Part shown: positions 7,687-15,844 of the stretch, piece after piece
How the letters are laid out: every line of letters starts with the position of its first letter
Position numbering within the stretch: position 1 is the first letter of the stretch
Assembly (NCBI GenBank): GCA_025350045.1
Contig: JANXYM010000043.1
Coordinates: forward strand, 1 to 64,000
Direction of reading: 5' to 3'
Origin: Methanomicrobiales archaeon
Lineage (GTDB): Archaea > Halobacteriota > Methanomicrobia > Methanomicrobiales > Methanospirillaceae
Length of the DNA stretch: 64,000 nucleotides
Made by a program: the position numbers and the translations under genes
Notes under the pieces: model-generated
Told to the model about the DNA's origin: nothing
The model's input: only the letters and a program-made list of their open reading frames with translations
Databases searched by the model: none

Positions 7687-8178
7687 CTACGGATTCAGCA
7701 CCATGATCGCATAATTGAGATAGGCAGCAAAACTGATCCAGAGCAGGGACGGGATGAGGAGGGCTGCACCAATGACAGAGAACCGGGATACCTGTATGAT
7801 GGTACACAACAGGAACGTCCAGAGCGCAAGGATACACAGGAATGCAAAGAAGATCGAGTGCCATCCAAAGAAAGTATAGGACCATCCGACATTCAGCCCC
7901 AGCTGGATGAGAAACAGGACAAGCCCGATTAAAACCTCCCCTTTGTTGATGCCCGACTGCAGGATCAGGCATAGAGATATTCCCATGAGCACATAGAGGG
8001 CGGTCCACACGGGCGCAAATACCCATGACGGGGGTGTCAGGTCAGGTTTCTGCAGCCCGGCATACCATGTCGGGATGGAAGGGGAGGTATACAGGGAACC
8101 GGCATACCCTGCAAGAAGACAGATGCCAATGGCAAGCACGAGACAGATGACTTTTTTTATTGTTTTTACAACCGTCAT
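7687..8178 (-). CDS. tspO: TspO/MBR-family membrane protein
   Basis: A protein of 163 residues with five hydrophobic helices, the normal size for TspO (tryptophan-rich sensory protein, homologous to the mitochondrial translocator protein). Family landmarks are visible: KPDLTPPSWVFAPVWT in the first loop, LNVGWSYTFF in helix 3, and LLWISFAAYLNYAI in helix 5. Family members bind tetrapyrroles and are linked to porphyrin, stress or oxygen responses, but the archaeal role is unknown. It stands alone, with gaps of about 110 and 130 nt to its neighbours. Confidence 0.9.
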   Translation of the reverse strand: MTVVKTIKKVICLVLAIGICLLAGYAGSLYTSPSIPTWYAGLQKPDLTPPSWVFAPVWTALYVLMGISLCLILQSGINKGEVLIGLVLFLIQLGLNVGWSYTFFGWHSIFFAFLCILALWTFLLCTIIQVSRFSVIGAALLIPSLLWISFAAYLNYAIMVLNP

Positions 8179-8309
8179 ACTCCACCGTACATAGTGTGGG
8201 GAATAGGGGATTATATGATTATTGGATGGAGAAAGGACAACATACCGGGTAAAGCACAGGATCCCTCAGCCTTATAAGAGCAAATACGTTGAAAAATGAA
8301 GATTTGAGA

Positions 8310-9308
8310 TCAGGTACTGGCAGGGGTTGCATTCGCAACCGTGAATTTCCCGGTTAAGGTTCCTGATGTCTGACCATCGATATTGAGCACTTTCACATCC
8401 CAAAGACCGATTTTGCCGGTGGGTGCCTTCATATCCAGAACGCAGGAGACTTTCGTTGCATCAAGATACTTCGGGGTGACACAGTTGATTTCTGCGGCTC
8501 CCTGGACAAAGGTAATTTTCACAGCCTCCTTAAAATTCTGGCCGCTGATGGTTATCGGGAGCTGGGTGTCACCCATTTCAGCCGTATTGGGAGATACTCC
8601 GGTGATGATTGGGGCTGCCTGCCCGATGGAGAAAGCACCCGTTTTGGTATCCGACTGCCCGCCGGGATTCGTAACCACGACATTGTAGCTGCCCTCATCC
8701 CCGCCGAGTTTGAACGTACAGTCAATTTTCGTTGCAGAAGCAACTGATACACCCGTCGCCGTAATAGAAGGGTACCCGGCACGAAGTAATTTTGCTGTTG
8801 CACCGCTCTCAAAATTCGTACCGGTGATCGAAACCCCGACAACTGCATCCTTGGCACCGCTGGCAGGAGAGATACCTGTCACTGTGGGTGCACTGCCGGA
8901 AAGGGTTGCGACAACAGTCGGGGGAATTGTGGGTGTGACAATCGCTACAGAGGAGATGGTCACATGATTGAGTTTTACCGGATAGACTTTCTCTACCAGG
9001 GTTCTTTCAGCGGTTTCTGTCCTGTTATCAGTGAAGTGTCCCCATGATCCGTCGGTGTTTTTGTAGATCCATGCACGGGTGTACTTATCGCTCTTCGCAT
9101 CGTACTGGGTGATGACATACAACATCTGGTCTGTTGCTGACGCAGATTTGGCAATGATATCTCCTGCCGCAAACTTTGCTTCAGGCAAGGCGGTTGTAGG
9201 CACGGGGGTAGCAGTACCAGCAGATGACTGATCGGAGCACCCGGCAATCAGTACCACAAAAACAAGAATAGCGCAGATTATAAGTCCGTTCCTGAGTCTT
9301 TTCTCCAT
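8310..9308 (-). CDS. Surface lipoprotein with two IPT/TIG domains
   Basis: A protein of 332 residues. A signal peptide with a hydrophobic core (about 8-22) ends in the lipobox LIAGC, so Cys is probably lipidated and the protein anchored outside the membrane. A Thr/Pro-rich linker follows. Residues about 35-115 form an unassigned domain. Two IPT/TIG immunoglobulin-like domains follow, recognisable by PTVTGISPASGAKD and PIITGVSPNTAEMG. IPT/TIG folds mediate surface interactions. The gene is monocistronic by spacing. The partner or ligand is unknown. Confidence 0.75.
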   Translation of the reverse strand: MEKRLRNGLIICAILVFVVLIAGCSDQSSAGTATPVPTTALPEAKFAAGDIIAKSASATDQMLYVITQYDAKSDKYTRAWIYKNTDGSWGHFTDNRTETAERTLVEKVYPVKLNHVTISSVAIVTPTIPPTVVATLSGSAPTVTGISPASGAKDAVVGVSITGTNFESGATAKLLRAGYPSITATGVSVASATKIDCTFKLGGDEGSYNVVVTNPGGQSDTKTGAFSIGQAAPIITGVSPNTAEMGDTQLPITISGQNFKEAVKITFVQGAAEINCVTPKYLDATKVSCVLDMKAPTGKIGLWDVKVLNIDGQTSGTLTGKFTVANATPAST

Positions 9309-9374
9309 ACCGGTAACGTTTGGCGGATATGCGTATAAGATTTTTTATCCGTGAACCGGCGGGCCGGAGCACTA

Positions 9375-10208
9375 TTATCCCGGTACCTTAACGGTCCTGA
9401 AATTCCGGGTAAAGTACAGGTGTATTCCGATGAGGGTAATAACCGCAAGGAGTGCGGAACCACATACTGCAGGCATTGCCTCCTGCGTACCAGATACCCC
9501 GATACGATTTGCCATAACAAATGTCAGCCCGAATGCAACAAAGATACTGGATGCATAGATGTCCCGGACAGCAAAGAAGAAGATCGCTGCTGCCAGCCCG
9601 AGCACCAGAAACCCCGCCAGCGCTGGCTGCGCGTTGACAGGCGGACTGTGAACAAAGGATGTTATACAGAACAGCCATGCGGTAACCAGGCTGCCTGCAG
9701 CGATAGAAATAACAGGCCCCCCGCTCCGCACAAATGCCTGCACATGTGTCCCCAGAAGCACCCAGCAGACCATGACCGATGCGATCGCTGTCGGCAGCAG
9801 GAGCAGGAAAGAATACCCGGATGCGGACTGATCTGTCCCAAACGGGGAGAACAGCTCCATTGCCATGTATCCGAAAAAGCCTGTCAGGGCACAGGCAAAA
9901 AACGTCCTGCGCGCTGGCATAAACCCAATCTGGAACATGTTCACCGCTCCGGTGACGAACGATTCCCGTATACAGTAAACAGGCACGAGCATCCCGGTAA
10001 TGATGCACGAAAAAACCGTGTATACGATGATGCTGCAGGAATCAGTATCGCGGAACAACCGGCAATCTCCTTCAAACAGGGCGGTCACAATCATCCAGAT
10101 GAAATAGATGGCAAAGGGGATCACCAGCAGGCGCAAGACGCGGGAACGCAGACCAGAAGGGTCATGCGGCAGGGTCGACACGGGTACGGGTGTTTGCTCC
10201 TCGCTCAT
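9375..10208 (-). CDS. Polytopic membrane protein, unknown function
   Basis: A protein of 277 residues from the chosen ATG at 10208, which follows a GGGAG-type site; an in-frame ATG at 10247 would add 13 residues. It has a short polar N-terminus (SEEQTPVPV) and about eight hydrophobic helices joined by short loops. I see no conserved motif and recognise no family. It lies between the lipoprotein gene and the oxidoreductase operon, both on the same strand, with a gap of about 110 nt on the operon side. Confidence 0.6.
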   Translation of the reverse strand: MSEEQTPVPVSTLPHDPSGLRSRVLRLLVIPFAIYFIWMIVTALFEGDCRLFRDTDSCSIIVYTVFSCIITGMLVPVYCIRESFVTGAVNMFQIGFMPARRTFFACALTGFFGYMAMELFSPFGTDQSASGYSFLLLLPTAIASVMVCWVLLGTHVQAFVRSGGPVISIAAGSLVTAWLFCITSFVHSPPVNAQPALAGFLVLGLAAAIFFFAVRDIYASSIFVAFGLTFVMANRIGVSGTQEAMPAVCGSALLAVITLIGIHLYFTRNFRTVKVPG

Positions 10209-10316
10209 GGGTTCTTTTGCTCCCTCCATGGTTTGTCGAATAATCACATGTACATTCCGGTCTTATCGTATCGTACGGGTGTTGCTTCTGCGCACACGGG
10301 CTGCACGGAACAACGA

Positions 10317-11165
10317 TCAGGTCCTGGCCTCAAGCAGCACCTGTATGGCACGCTCACGTTCTTCTTTTCTCACGGGGACAGGAATCATCCTCTCCTCAAA
10401 CGACGGGGAAACACGCGTAAAAAACGTACCGAGCGCGATCCGTGCATCGCTGTTGTAGTCCCATTCACGGGCGAGGGCACATGCAGCTTCAAAATTCCCG
10501 CTGCCGGTTGCCGGTAACTCGTACACATGGGAATCGTAGTAGTCCGTGGCAGGAAAGAACGTGGCACAAATCTGGAGCACGTCAATGAACGCAAATCCCC
10601 TGTGTGCAATACCCTCACGGATCAGCCCTTTTAACAGATCCATCTTTCGGGTATATCCCCGCGCTATGAACCCGGCTCCGCTCGCAAGCATGAGTTCAAC
10701 AGGATTGAGGGGATATTCTGCAGTACCGGAGGGGGTAGATTTTCCCTTGAAGCCCAGGGGGGATGTCGGGGTGTACTGCCCGGTAGTGAGCCCATAGACG
10801 CGGTTGTTGTGAACTATCACGGTTATATCGATATTACGCTTTGCTGCGAAGATCAGGTGATCAAGTCCCTCGGCATACGCATCTCCGTCCCCCACGCAGC
10901 AGATCACCGTCAGGGCTGGATTTGCCAGTTTTATTCCCGTAGCTGCCGGAATTGCCCTCCCGTGAAGCGAGTAGAAACTGTTGATATTGAGATAATCGGC
11001 GATCTTTGCATGACAGCCGATACCTGATACAAGGACCACATCATCGAGTGATTTACCTTCCTTCTCCCGGTCTGATAACAGATTTTTTAACGTATGCTGG
11101 AGGGCGAAATTGCCGCAGCCCGGGCACCAGGTATTCTGGGCACTGGTTATGAGGGGGCGTGTCAT
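10317..11165 (-). CDS. 2-oxoacid:ferredoxin oxidoreductase, beta subunit
   Basis: A protein of 282 residues, the thiamine-pyrophosphate-binding subunit of an OFOR. It has the N-terminal CPGCG motif, GIGCHAKIADY, the TPP-Mg motif GDGDAYAEGL with downstream NNRVYGLTTGQ, and further Cys residues expected for a 4Fe-4S site. The enzyme interconverts 2-oxoacids with acyl-CoA, CO2 and reduced ferredoxin; methanogens use it mainly for synthesis of 2-oxoacids. The start overlaps the stop of the alpha gene by one base (TGATG). The exact 2-oxoacid cannot be fixed by reading. Confidence 0.88.
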   Translation of the reverse strand: MTRPLITSAQNTWCPGCGNFALQHTLKNLLSDREKEGKSLDDVVLVSGIGCHAKIADYLNINSFYSLHGRAIPAATGIKLANPALTVICCVGDGDAYAEGLDHLIFAAKRNIDITVIVHNNRVYGLTTGQYTPTSPLGFKGKSTPSGTAEYPLNPVELMLASGAGFIARGYTRKMDLLKGLIREGIAHRGFAFIDVLQICATFFPATDYYDSHVYELPATGSGNFEAACALAREWDYNSDARIALGTFFTRVSPSFEERMIPVPVRKEERERAIQVLLEART

Positions 11166-12817
11166 CAGATACCCGCCTCCTTTACCCGGGCTACCAGATC
11201 ATCAACGGTAAATGGCCTGCCATCATACCGCAGGATCTTCTCGTGGGCAATGATTCCATGCCGTTCTGCAAGCGCAGCCAGCTGGGCAGTTGCATTCTCC
11301 TCCACAACGATCAAACGGGTTACTCCCCTGAGCGCTTGTTTGATCGGGTCAACCGGAAACGGAGCCAGCACGATGGGACGGACGACCCGGATACCGAGTT
11401 CCGCTGCCGCTTCATCACAGACACCTTTGACAGAACCCCAGCAGAGCAGGGCAGTAGATGCGCCAGGGATACCCGATTGTGTCACGCACGGGGGGTGCTG
11501 CGCCATCTCGATCAGGGTCTCCCATTTTTTTAAGCGCTTTTCTGTCATCTGATTTGAGCTCTCCGCATCTTCTGTAGTGATTCCCGCTTCGTCATGCATG
11601 TAGCTGTTCACCTTCACCACTGCATCTGTCGTACCGGGAAATGCCAGGGGGGAGATGCCGGATTCTGCTTTCTCATAACGGCGATAGGGGACACTGCCAT
11701 TCCACAGGAATGCCCCCGGGCCGGATAGTGGCCGGGCTGCAGCAGGATCGATACTGTATGTGCCTTCCGAAAGAGTCTTGTCTGCAAGTATGAACACCGG
11801 GCACTGGCATTCCCATGCGATGTCCATTGCCCGTTCTGACCAGAACAGGGCTTCCTGTGCATCCCCCGGGGCAACAATCATACGGGGGAACTCGCCCTGG
11901 CCGGCATGGAGGACAAACTGGAGGTCGGCTTGCCCGGTAAAGGTAGGCAGTCCGGTTGAGGGGCCGGTACGCTGGGATACTACGAGCACGAGAGGAATTT
12001 CTGCCATCCCGGCAAACGAGAGCCCTTCGGTCATCAGGCAGAATCCCCCGCCGGAAGTACCAACAGCAGACTTTTTTCCTGCATAGGCAAACCCGAGCGC
12101 CATCAGGATCACCGCAATCTCGTTCTCAGGATGCACAACGGATATGCCAAACCGCTCTTTTAGCTCGGCAAGAAAATGAAGAATACCGGATGAAGGAGTC
12201 ATTGGATACGAAATATAGGCATCCAGTCCACCCCGGATCAATCCCAGCCCGATCGCTTCATTTCCCGATACCAGGGATTGGGGGAGGTTTCCCCCTTTTT
12301 TGATGGGGCGGACTGGATCAAACAGGTCGAACGCCCTTTTTGCCACGGCAAGGTTCTGGTCTGCGCCTTTCGGGAGATGCCTGCGGAAGACCGCATCCAC
12401 TACCTCCCATTCGATACCAGCAACCCTGGCAAATCCCCCGATGAGGGCTGAATTGCCCATGATGACAGGGGCTTTCTCTTCTGCGAGTATTGCCTTTACC
12501 GGAATACCATACGCAGCGTTCTTCACCAGATCCTTATTGGCAATGATCACGGTGTTCTGCGAGTGTTTTTCTTTGTGCCGCTCAATGGTTTCCTCATTCA
12601 GCGCCAGGACAAAATCAACAGGATTGCGACAGGTGCCAATATCCCGTTCTGAACCGCGTATTATGGCAAAGTTGTGCCCGCCCCGGATCAGGGACGGGTA
12701 ATCGAAATAGATATAGATACGATAGCCAAGATGGTTCAGCAACTGAGCTACAATCGCTCCTGCACTGTTGATACCCTCCCCGGCCTTTCCCCCGATAAGA
12801 ACAGATACATCGTTCAT
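11165..12817 (-). CDS. 2-oxoacid:ferredoxin oxidoreductase, fused gamma-alpha subunit
   Basis: A protein of 550 residues. The gamma domain is at the N-terminus (about 1-180), with IGGKAGEGINSAG, and is fused to the alpha (pyrimidine-binding) domain (about 190-550), with the YPMTPSSG signature and GTSGGGFCLMTEG. A gamma-alpha fusion paired only with a beta subunit, and no separate ferredoxin-like delta subunit, is the two-subunit OFOR architecture also found in crenarchaea. A TATA-like AATTATATAG lies about 40 nt upstream and a GAGGGGG site precedes the ATG. Confidence 0.88.
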   Translation of the reverse strand: MNDVSVLIGGKAGEGINSAGAIVAQLLNHLGYRIYIYFDYPSLIRGGHNFAIIRGSERDIGTCRNPVDFVLALNEETIERHKEKHSQNTVIIANKDLVKNAAYGIPVKAILAEEKAPVIMGNSALIGGFARVAGIEWEVVDAVFRRHLPKGADQNLAVAKRAFDLFDPVRPIKKGGNLPQSLVSGNEAIGLGLIRGGLDAYISYPMTPSSGILHFLAELKERFGISVVHPENEIAVILMALGFAYAGKKSAVGTSGGGFCLMTEGLSFAGMAEIPLVLVVSQRTGPSTGLPTFTGQADLQFVLHAGQGEFPRMIVAPGDAQEALFWSERAMDIAWECQCPVFILADKTLSEGTYSIDPAAARPLSGPGAFLWNGSVPYRRYEKAESGISPLAFPGTTDAVVKVNSYMHDEAGITTEDAESSNQMTEKRLKKWETLIEMAQHPPCVTQSGIPGASTALLCWGSVKGVCDEAAAELGIRVVRPIVLAPFPVDPIKQALRGVTRLIVVEENATAQLAALAERHGIIAHEKILRYDGRPFTVDDLVARVKEAGI

Positions 12818-13157
12818 TTTCGTTCCCCCTCATGTTCTGATGCTGCCAGAGATGCTATATAATTTGGCATCCCGGCACCCGTTTTTTTACCAAATGATAT
12901 TAAAAAAACCACATCCGGAGGGGGAACATTCGTATAGTTATATTAAAATAGACGAGCGTTCCCTATCATCCTTATACAGAGTACCCAATTTTTTCCTGCG
13001 GGATCAGGTAATGCTTTTTCATCCACGGGAAAAGCCAGCGGTTCGATCCCGTAAAAAGGCCATTGGGTATCCATTTACAGAAGCGGGGGTAATAACAATA
13101 AACCATGAAAATATAAATCTGGAAAAAAAGGCGTATTATGTCCATACCACAAGCGGC
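12818..13157. other. Intergenic region between divergent OFOR and HEAT-repeat genes
   Basis: About 340 nt. It holds the OFOR TATA box (12855-12864) and, for the plus strand, an AT-rich block near 12938-12950 (TTATATTAAAATA) that could be the HEAT-gene promoter. An open frame from 12768 runs through it into the HEAT gene, but its first 17 codons lie antisense to the OFOR gene. Its residues lack the HEAT pattern, so I treat most of it as leader. Part could still be coding. Confidence 0.45.
12855..12864 (-). promoter_or_regulatory. Probable TATA box of the OFOR operon
   Basis: On the minus strand this reads AATTATATAG, about 38-47 nt before the gamma-alpha subunit ATG. This gives a short leader that contains the GAGGGGG ribosome-binding site. 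Confidence 0.5.
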
Positions 13158-13991
13158 ATGGATATGGACAGCCTGATAAAAGCTATCCGGCACCACAATC
13201 TCGGGATACGATGGAGAGCTGCTCTTGCACTGGGAGATATTGGCGAGCCGGCAGTAAAGCCCTTAATCAGGGCATTAAAAGAGCAGGATCAGGATGTGCG
13301 ATGGCTTGCCGGGCTCGCACTGGGCAGGATCGGGGCAGTGGCAATTCCCTACCTTATCAGGGCAATGTCGGAGTCTGATTATGATGTCCGCTGGCATGCT
13401 ACCCACGTTATTGCCGGAATTGGTGAGCCGGCAATTCAGCCACTCATCGCGACCCTTAAGGAAAAAGACACCGATCTCCAGTGGCGGAGCGCGCTTGCAC
13501 TCTCCATGATTGGTGAACCTGCGGTAGAACCACTGATTTTTGCCTTAAAAGACCAGAACTGGTGGGTGCGGGTACGATCAGCATGGGCACTTGGTGAGAT
13601 TAAGGATCACCGGGCTGTAGAGCCCCTGATCCAGTCTGTGAACGATCAGGATTGGTACGTCCGCTGGAGCGCTGCCGATGCATTAGGAAAGATCGGGGAC
13701 AAAAAAGCGGCAATGTGCCTTGGAAAAGCCTTAAAGGAGTCTGACTCGTTTGTCCAGGTACCCGCTACCTGGGCACTGGGTAAACTGGGCAGCGATGCCT
13801 CCGTTGATTCCCTTGTCCTGTCGCTCAAAGATTCCGACTGGTATGTCCGCTGGGGGGCAGCGGATGCACTCGGCAACATCGGGGTTATGAGGGCTCTTGG
13901 ACCCCTGATGCAATTAAAACAGGATAAGGACGAGTACGTAAGAAGGGCAGCAGAAGACGCGATTGAGAAAATTCATGCCAAAAACAGCTGA
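13158..13991 (+). CDS. HEAT-repeat (PBS-lyase-like) protein
   Basis: From ATG 13158 this is a protein of 277 residues made almost entirely of nine repeats of about 31 residues. They follow the consensus D..VRW.AA.ALG.IG...AV.PLI.AL.., for example DQDVRWLAGLALGRIG and DWYVRWSAADALGKIG. Such alpha-solenoids are protein-interaction scaffolds; the E/F-type PBS-lyase family name does not imply phycobilin chemistry here. The repeats are close in sequence, suggesting recent expansion. The gene converges on a stand-alone response regulator. An N-terminal extension to 12768 is open but not convincing. Confidence 0.8.
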   Translation: MDMDSLIKAIRHHNLGIRWRAALALGDIGEPAVKPLIRALKEQDQDVRWLAGLALGRIGAVAIPYLIRAMSESDYDVRWHATHVIAGIGEPAIQPLIATLKEKDTDLQWRSALALSMIGEPAVEPLIFALKDQNWWVRVRSAWALGEIKDHRAVEPLIQSVNDQDWYVRWSAADALGKIGDKKAAMCLGKALKESDSFVQVPATWALGKLGSDASVDSLVLSLKDSDWYVRWGAADALGNIGVMRALGPLMQLKQDKDEYVRRAAEDAIEKIHAKNS

Positions 13992-14008
13992 AGGGCTGTT
14001 TATCTCCC

Positions 14009-14395
14009 TTATTTTTTTATCAATTGGACAAGGATATTTTTCAGATCGTTGATCTTATAGGGTTTCGTGAGTTTTCCGGAAAAACCATAGCTGGCAAAAT
14101 CCAGCACTGCAGGATCGTTGGCATATCCGGTGGAGACAATGGCTTTTACCTCAGGATCAAATGCCATAAGCAGCCCGATTGCCTCTTTTCCCCCCACTCC
14201 ATCAGGAACTGAAAGATCGAAGATGACCACGTCAAAAGGTGCTCCTGCAGCTTTCTCTTTTTTATAGAGCTCGATTGCAGTCGCGCCTTCCTTTGCAAAC
14301 ATCACATCATAACCAAGGAATTTAAGGACCTCATTGGTGACATCGAGGATGATCTGCTCATCATCCATCAGAAGCACTTTTCCCTTGCTGGTCAT
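14009..14395 (-). CDS. Stand-alone response regulator receiver
   Basis: A CheY-type protein of 128 residues with only a receiver domain: acidic pair DDE near the N-terminus, phospho-acceptor Asp in VIFDLSVP, Thr/Ser switch in IVSTGYA and the conserved Lys in KLTKPY. The VSTGYA-x10-GKLTKPY pattern matches receivers often placed beside hybrid kinases. No kinase gene is adjacent, the nearest being in the island beyond 27 kb. The partner is unknown. Confidence 0.88.
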   Translation of the reverse strand: MTSKGKVLLMDDEQIILDVTNEVLKFLGYDVMFAKEGATAIELYKKEKAAGAPFDVVIFDLSVPDGVGGKEAIGLLMAFDPEVKAIVSTGYANDPAVLDFASYGFSGKLTKPYKINDLKNILVQLIKK

Positions 14396-14470
14396 AGAAA
14401 AACCTGAATAGTTAATTCATTATTTATTGACAATATCTTATATACCATATCCTGTCTGAACGACTTTTTT

Positions 14471-14746
14471 TTATTTCTTGAGTGCCCATAATCGTGCAGC
14501 CTCTTCCTTGTCCTCGACCCTTAAGAGAAATGTGCCATGGCAGGGTTTGGTGAAGGGGAAGATAACAAAGTCTCCCTCGAGCCCGATCGCAATAGGGGGT
14601 AATCCTATCACGTGGGTATCAAAGACCTTAAACCCGGGTTCGACATCCCGGAATTCGGCATAGGTTTTTTTGATATATTCGCGGGACTCCTTAAACGTCG
14701 CATCCCGAAGTACGATCTCGTAATTCATTGATTCTACGCAGCCCAT
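14471..14746 (-). CDS. DUF1894 protein (methanogen-specific)
   Basis: A small protein of 91 residues that I recognise as DUF1894, a family found in methanogens next to DUF1890. The ATG at 14746 follows GAGGTG at 5-nt spacing and overlaps the end of the DUF1890 gene by 13 nt, so the two are translationally coupled. It has alternating charged and hydrophobic strands (FVIFPFTKPCHGTFLLRV) and one HG-containing loop. No catalytic motif is evident. The function is unknown; restriction to methanogens and constant pairing suggest a role linked to methanogenesis. Confidence 0.75.
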   Translation of the reverse strand: MGCVESMNYEIVLRDATFKESREYIKKTYAEFRDVEPGFKVFDTHVIGLPPIAIGLEGDFVIFPFTKPCHGTFLLRVEDKEEAARLWALKK

Positions 14747-15243
14747 GGTGCCACCTCATCGATTACTTTCTTTAACGGAAGGGGATTATGTACGGCTTTT
14801 GCCGCAATGGTTATGCAGGGGAAGTCGATCTGTTTTACCAGATCCTCATAATGCTCACCGTAAATAATGGCGTAAACCTTCGCTTTTGAGATCGCACTCA
14901 TCGTCCCGGCATAGGTAATGCCGGCATCATTATGGATAAAGACAAAACAACGATCGAAGTCACGTTTCTTCTCCGTTATCATGACAACCGCCCGGTCGAG
15001 ATCCATGACTTCACCCAGGTAATGCCGGTCCGGATCTGCAACCACAAGAAGCGTATTTGCGGCCTTGTTGCCGGCAACGGTTGGCACTATGTCCGATTTT
15101 TTAAGCCGGCTGATCAGGTACAGTGCAATACTTGTCTGTACCGGCACCTGCGGGCACCCGAGCACAAGAAGTGCGGTTGCCGGTTGTGTTGTTGGTTCTC
15201 CCGTCACGCTTCGACCCATTCCTGCTGATTGGTACAGCTTCAT
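14734..15243 (-). CDS. DUF1890 protein (methanogen-specific)
   Basis: A protein of 169 residues that I recognise as DUF1890. It has a Rossmann-like run with LLVLGCPQVPVQTSIALYL near the start and VAGNKAANTLLVVADPDRHYL, which suggests a nucleotide- or cofactor-binding fold. The N-terminal 22 residues are less convincing and a later start is possible. It overlaps DUF1894 and is followed in the same direction by nothing else close; cutA lies 57 nt upstream. The biochemical role is unknown. Confidence 0.75.
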   Translation of the reverse strand: MKLYQSAGMGRSVTGEPTTQPATALLVLGCPQVPVQTSIALYLISRLKKSDIVPTVAGNKAANTLLVVADPDRHYLGEVMDLDRAVVMITEKKRDFDRCFVFIHNDAGITYAGTMSAISKAKVYAIIYGEHYEDLVKQIDFPCITIAAKAVHNPLPLKKVIDEVAPWAA

Positions 15244-15300
15244 TATTCACTACAGGCAATAACCTTGCGCATCCCGCCATGAAAACCGGGATGATCCGCC

Positions 15301-15627
15301 TCATAGATCATTCCTCGTCCCGGCATGCACCCATGCAAGGTACGGGGCATATCCTGCTACAACCGGCACCGCGATGATCTCGGGAACATCATAACTGTGC
15401 AACTGCCTGATCGCGGCGATGACTTCCGTTTTCATCGATTCTTTCGTCTTTGCAATGAGCAGGTGTTCCGGCTCCGAACAGAACTCCCCGTTCCAGCGGT
15501 AATAGGAATGCACGGGAACGACATTGACACAGGCAACAAGCCTGCCTTCTACCAGCGCCCGGGCCATGGCTTCTGATTCTGCGGCGGGTATCGTACAAAA
15601 AATAACTACAATCTCTGAAAATCCCAT
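15301..15627 (-). CDS. cutA: CutA1 divalent-cation tolerance protein
   Basis: A protein of 108 residues, typical for CutA1. It shows the family pattern: IVVIFCTIPAAESEAMA, RLVACVNVVP, HSYYRWNGE, EHLLIAKTKES and HSYDVPEIIAVPV. Family members are very stable trimers that bind divalent metals such as Cu2+; the physiological role is not settled. The start has a good GGGAG site 5 nt upstream. It is probably co-transcribed with DUF1890/DUF1894. Confidence 0.92.
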   Translation of the reverse strand: MGFSEIVVIFCTIPAAESEAMARALVEGRLVACVNVVPVHSYYRWNGEFCSEPEHLLIAKTKESMKTEVIAAIRQLHSYDVPEIIAVPVVAGYAPYLAWVHAGTRNDL

Positions 15628-15844
15628 TATTTCTCCCTTACATCATCGCTTATCCGAACTACTCCATGCGCCTGCCTTTCCCGGATGAACAGCCATTATT
15701 TATCTTTCCTCTACGCGTTTCTCCCATGCGCTCTATTTTTATTGTTGCGTATTAAGGGTATGCCAATTCTTTTGCGGACAGACAAAGGAACACAGCGGTT
15801 TTAGAGTTAACTACTATACGTCAAACGGCCAAAATTAGGTACTT

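Noticed and set aside
9351..10517. Long plus-strand frame of 388 codons
   Set aside because: It is antisense to a hydrophobic membrane-protein gene and the end of the OFOR beta gene; its Cys/His/Arg/Pro-rich composition is the usual shadow of such genes.
13020..13060. tRNA-like T-arm sequence (GGTTCGATCCC) with a nearby hairpin
   Set aside because: The acceptor and D arms cannot be formed, the hairpin before it has a 7-bp stem instead of the 5-bp anticodon stem, and no CCA-proximal pairing is seen.
12768..13157. N-terminal extension of the HEAT-repeat gene by 130 codons
   Set aside because: The extension partly lies antisense to the OFOR gene, has no HEAT pattern and covers likely promoter sequence. 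I kept the start at 13158 but note the frame is open.
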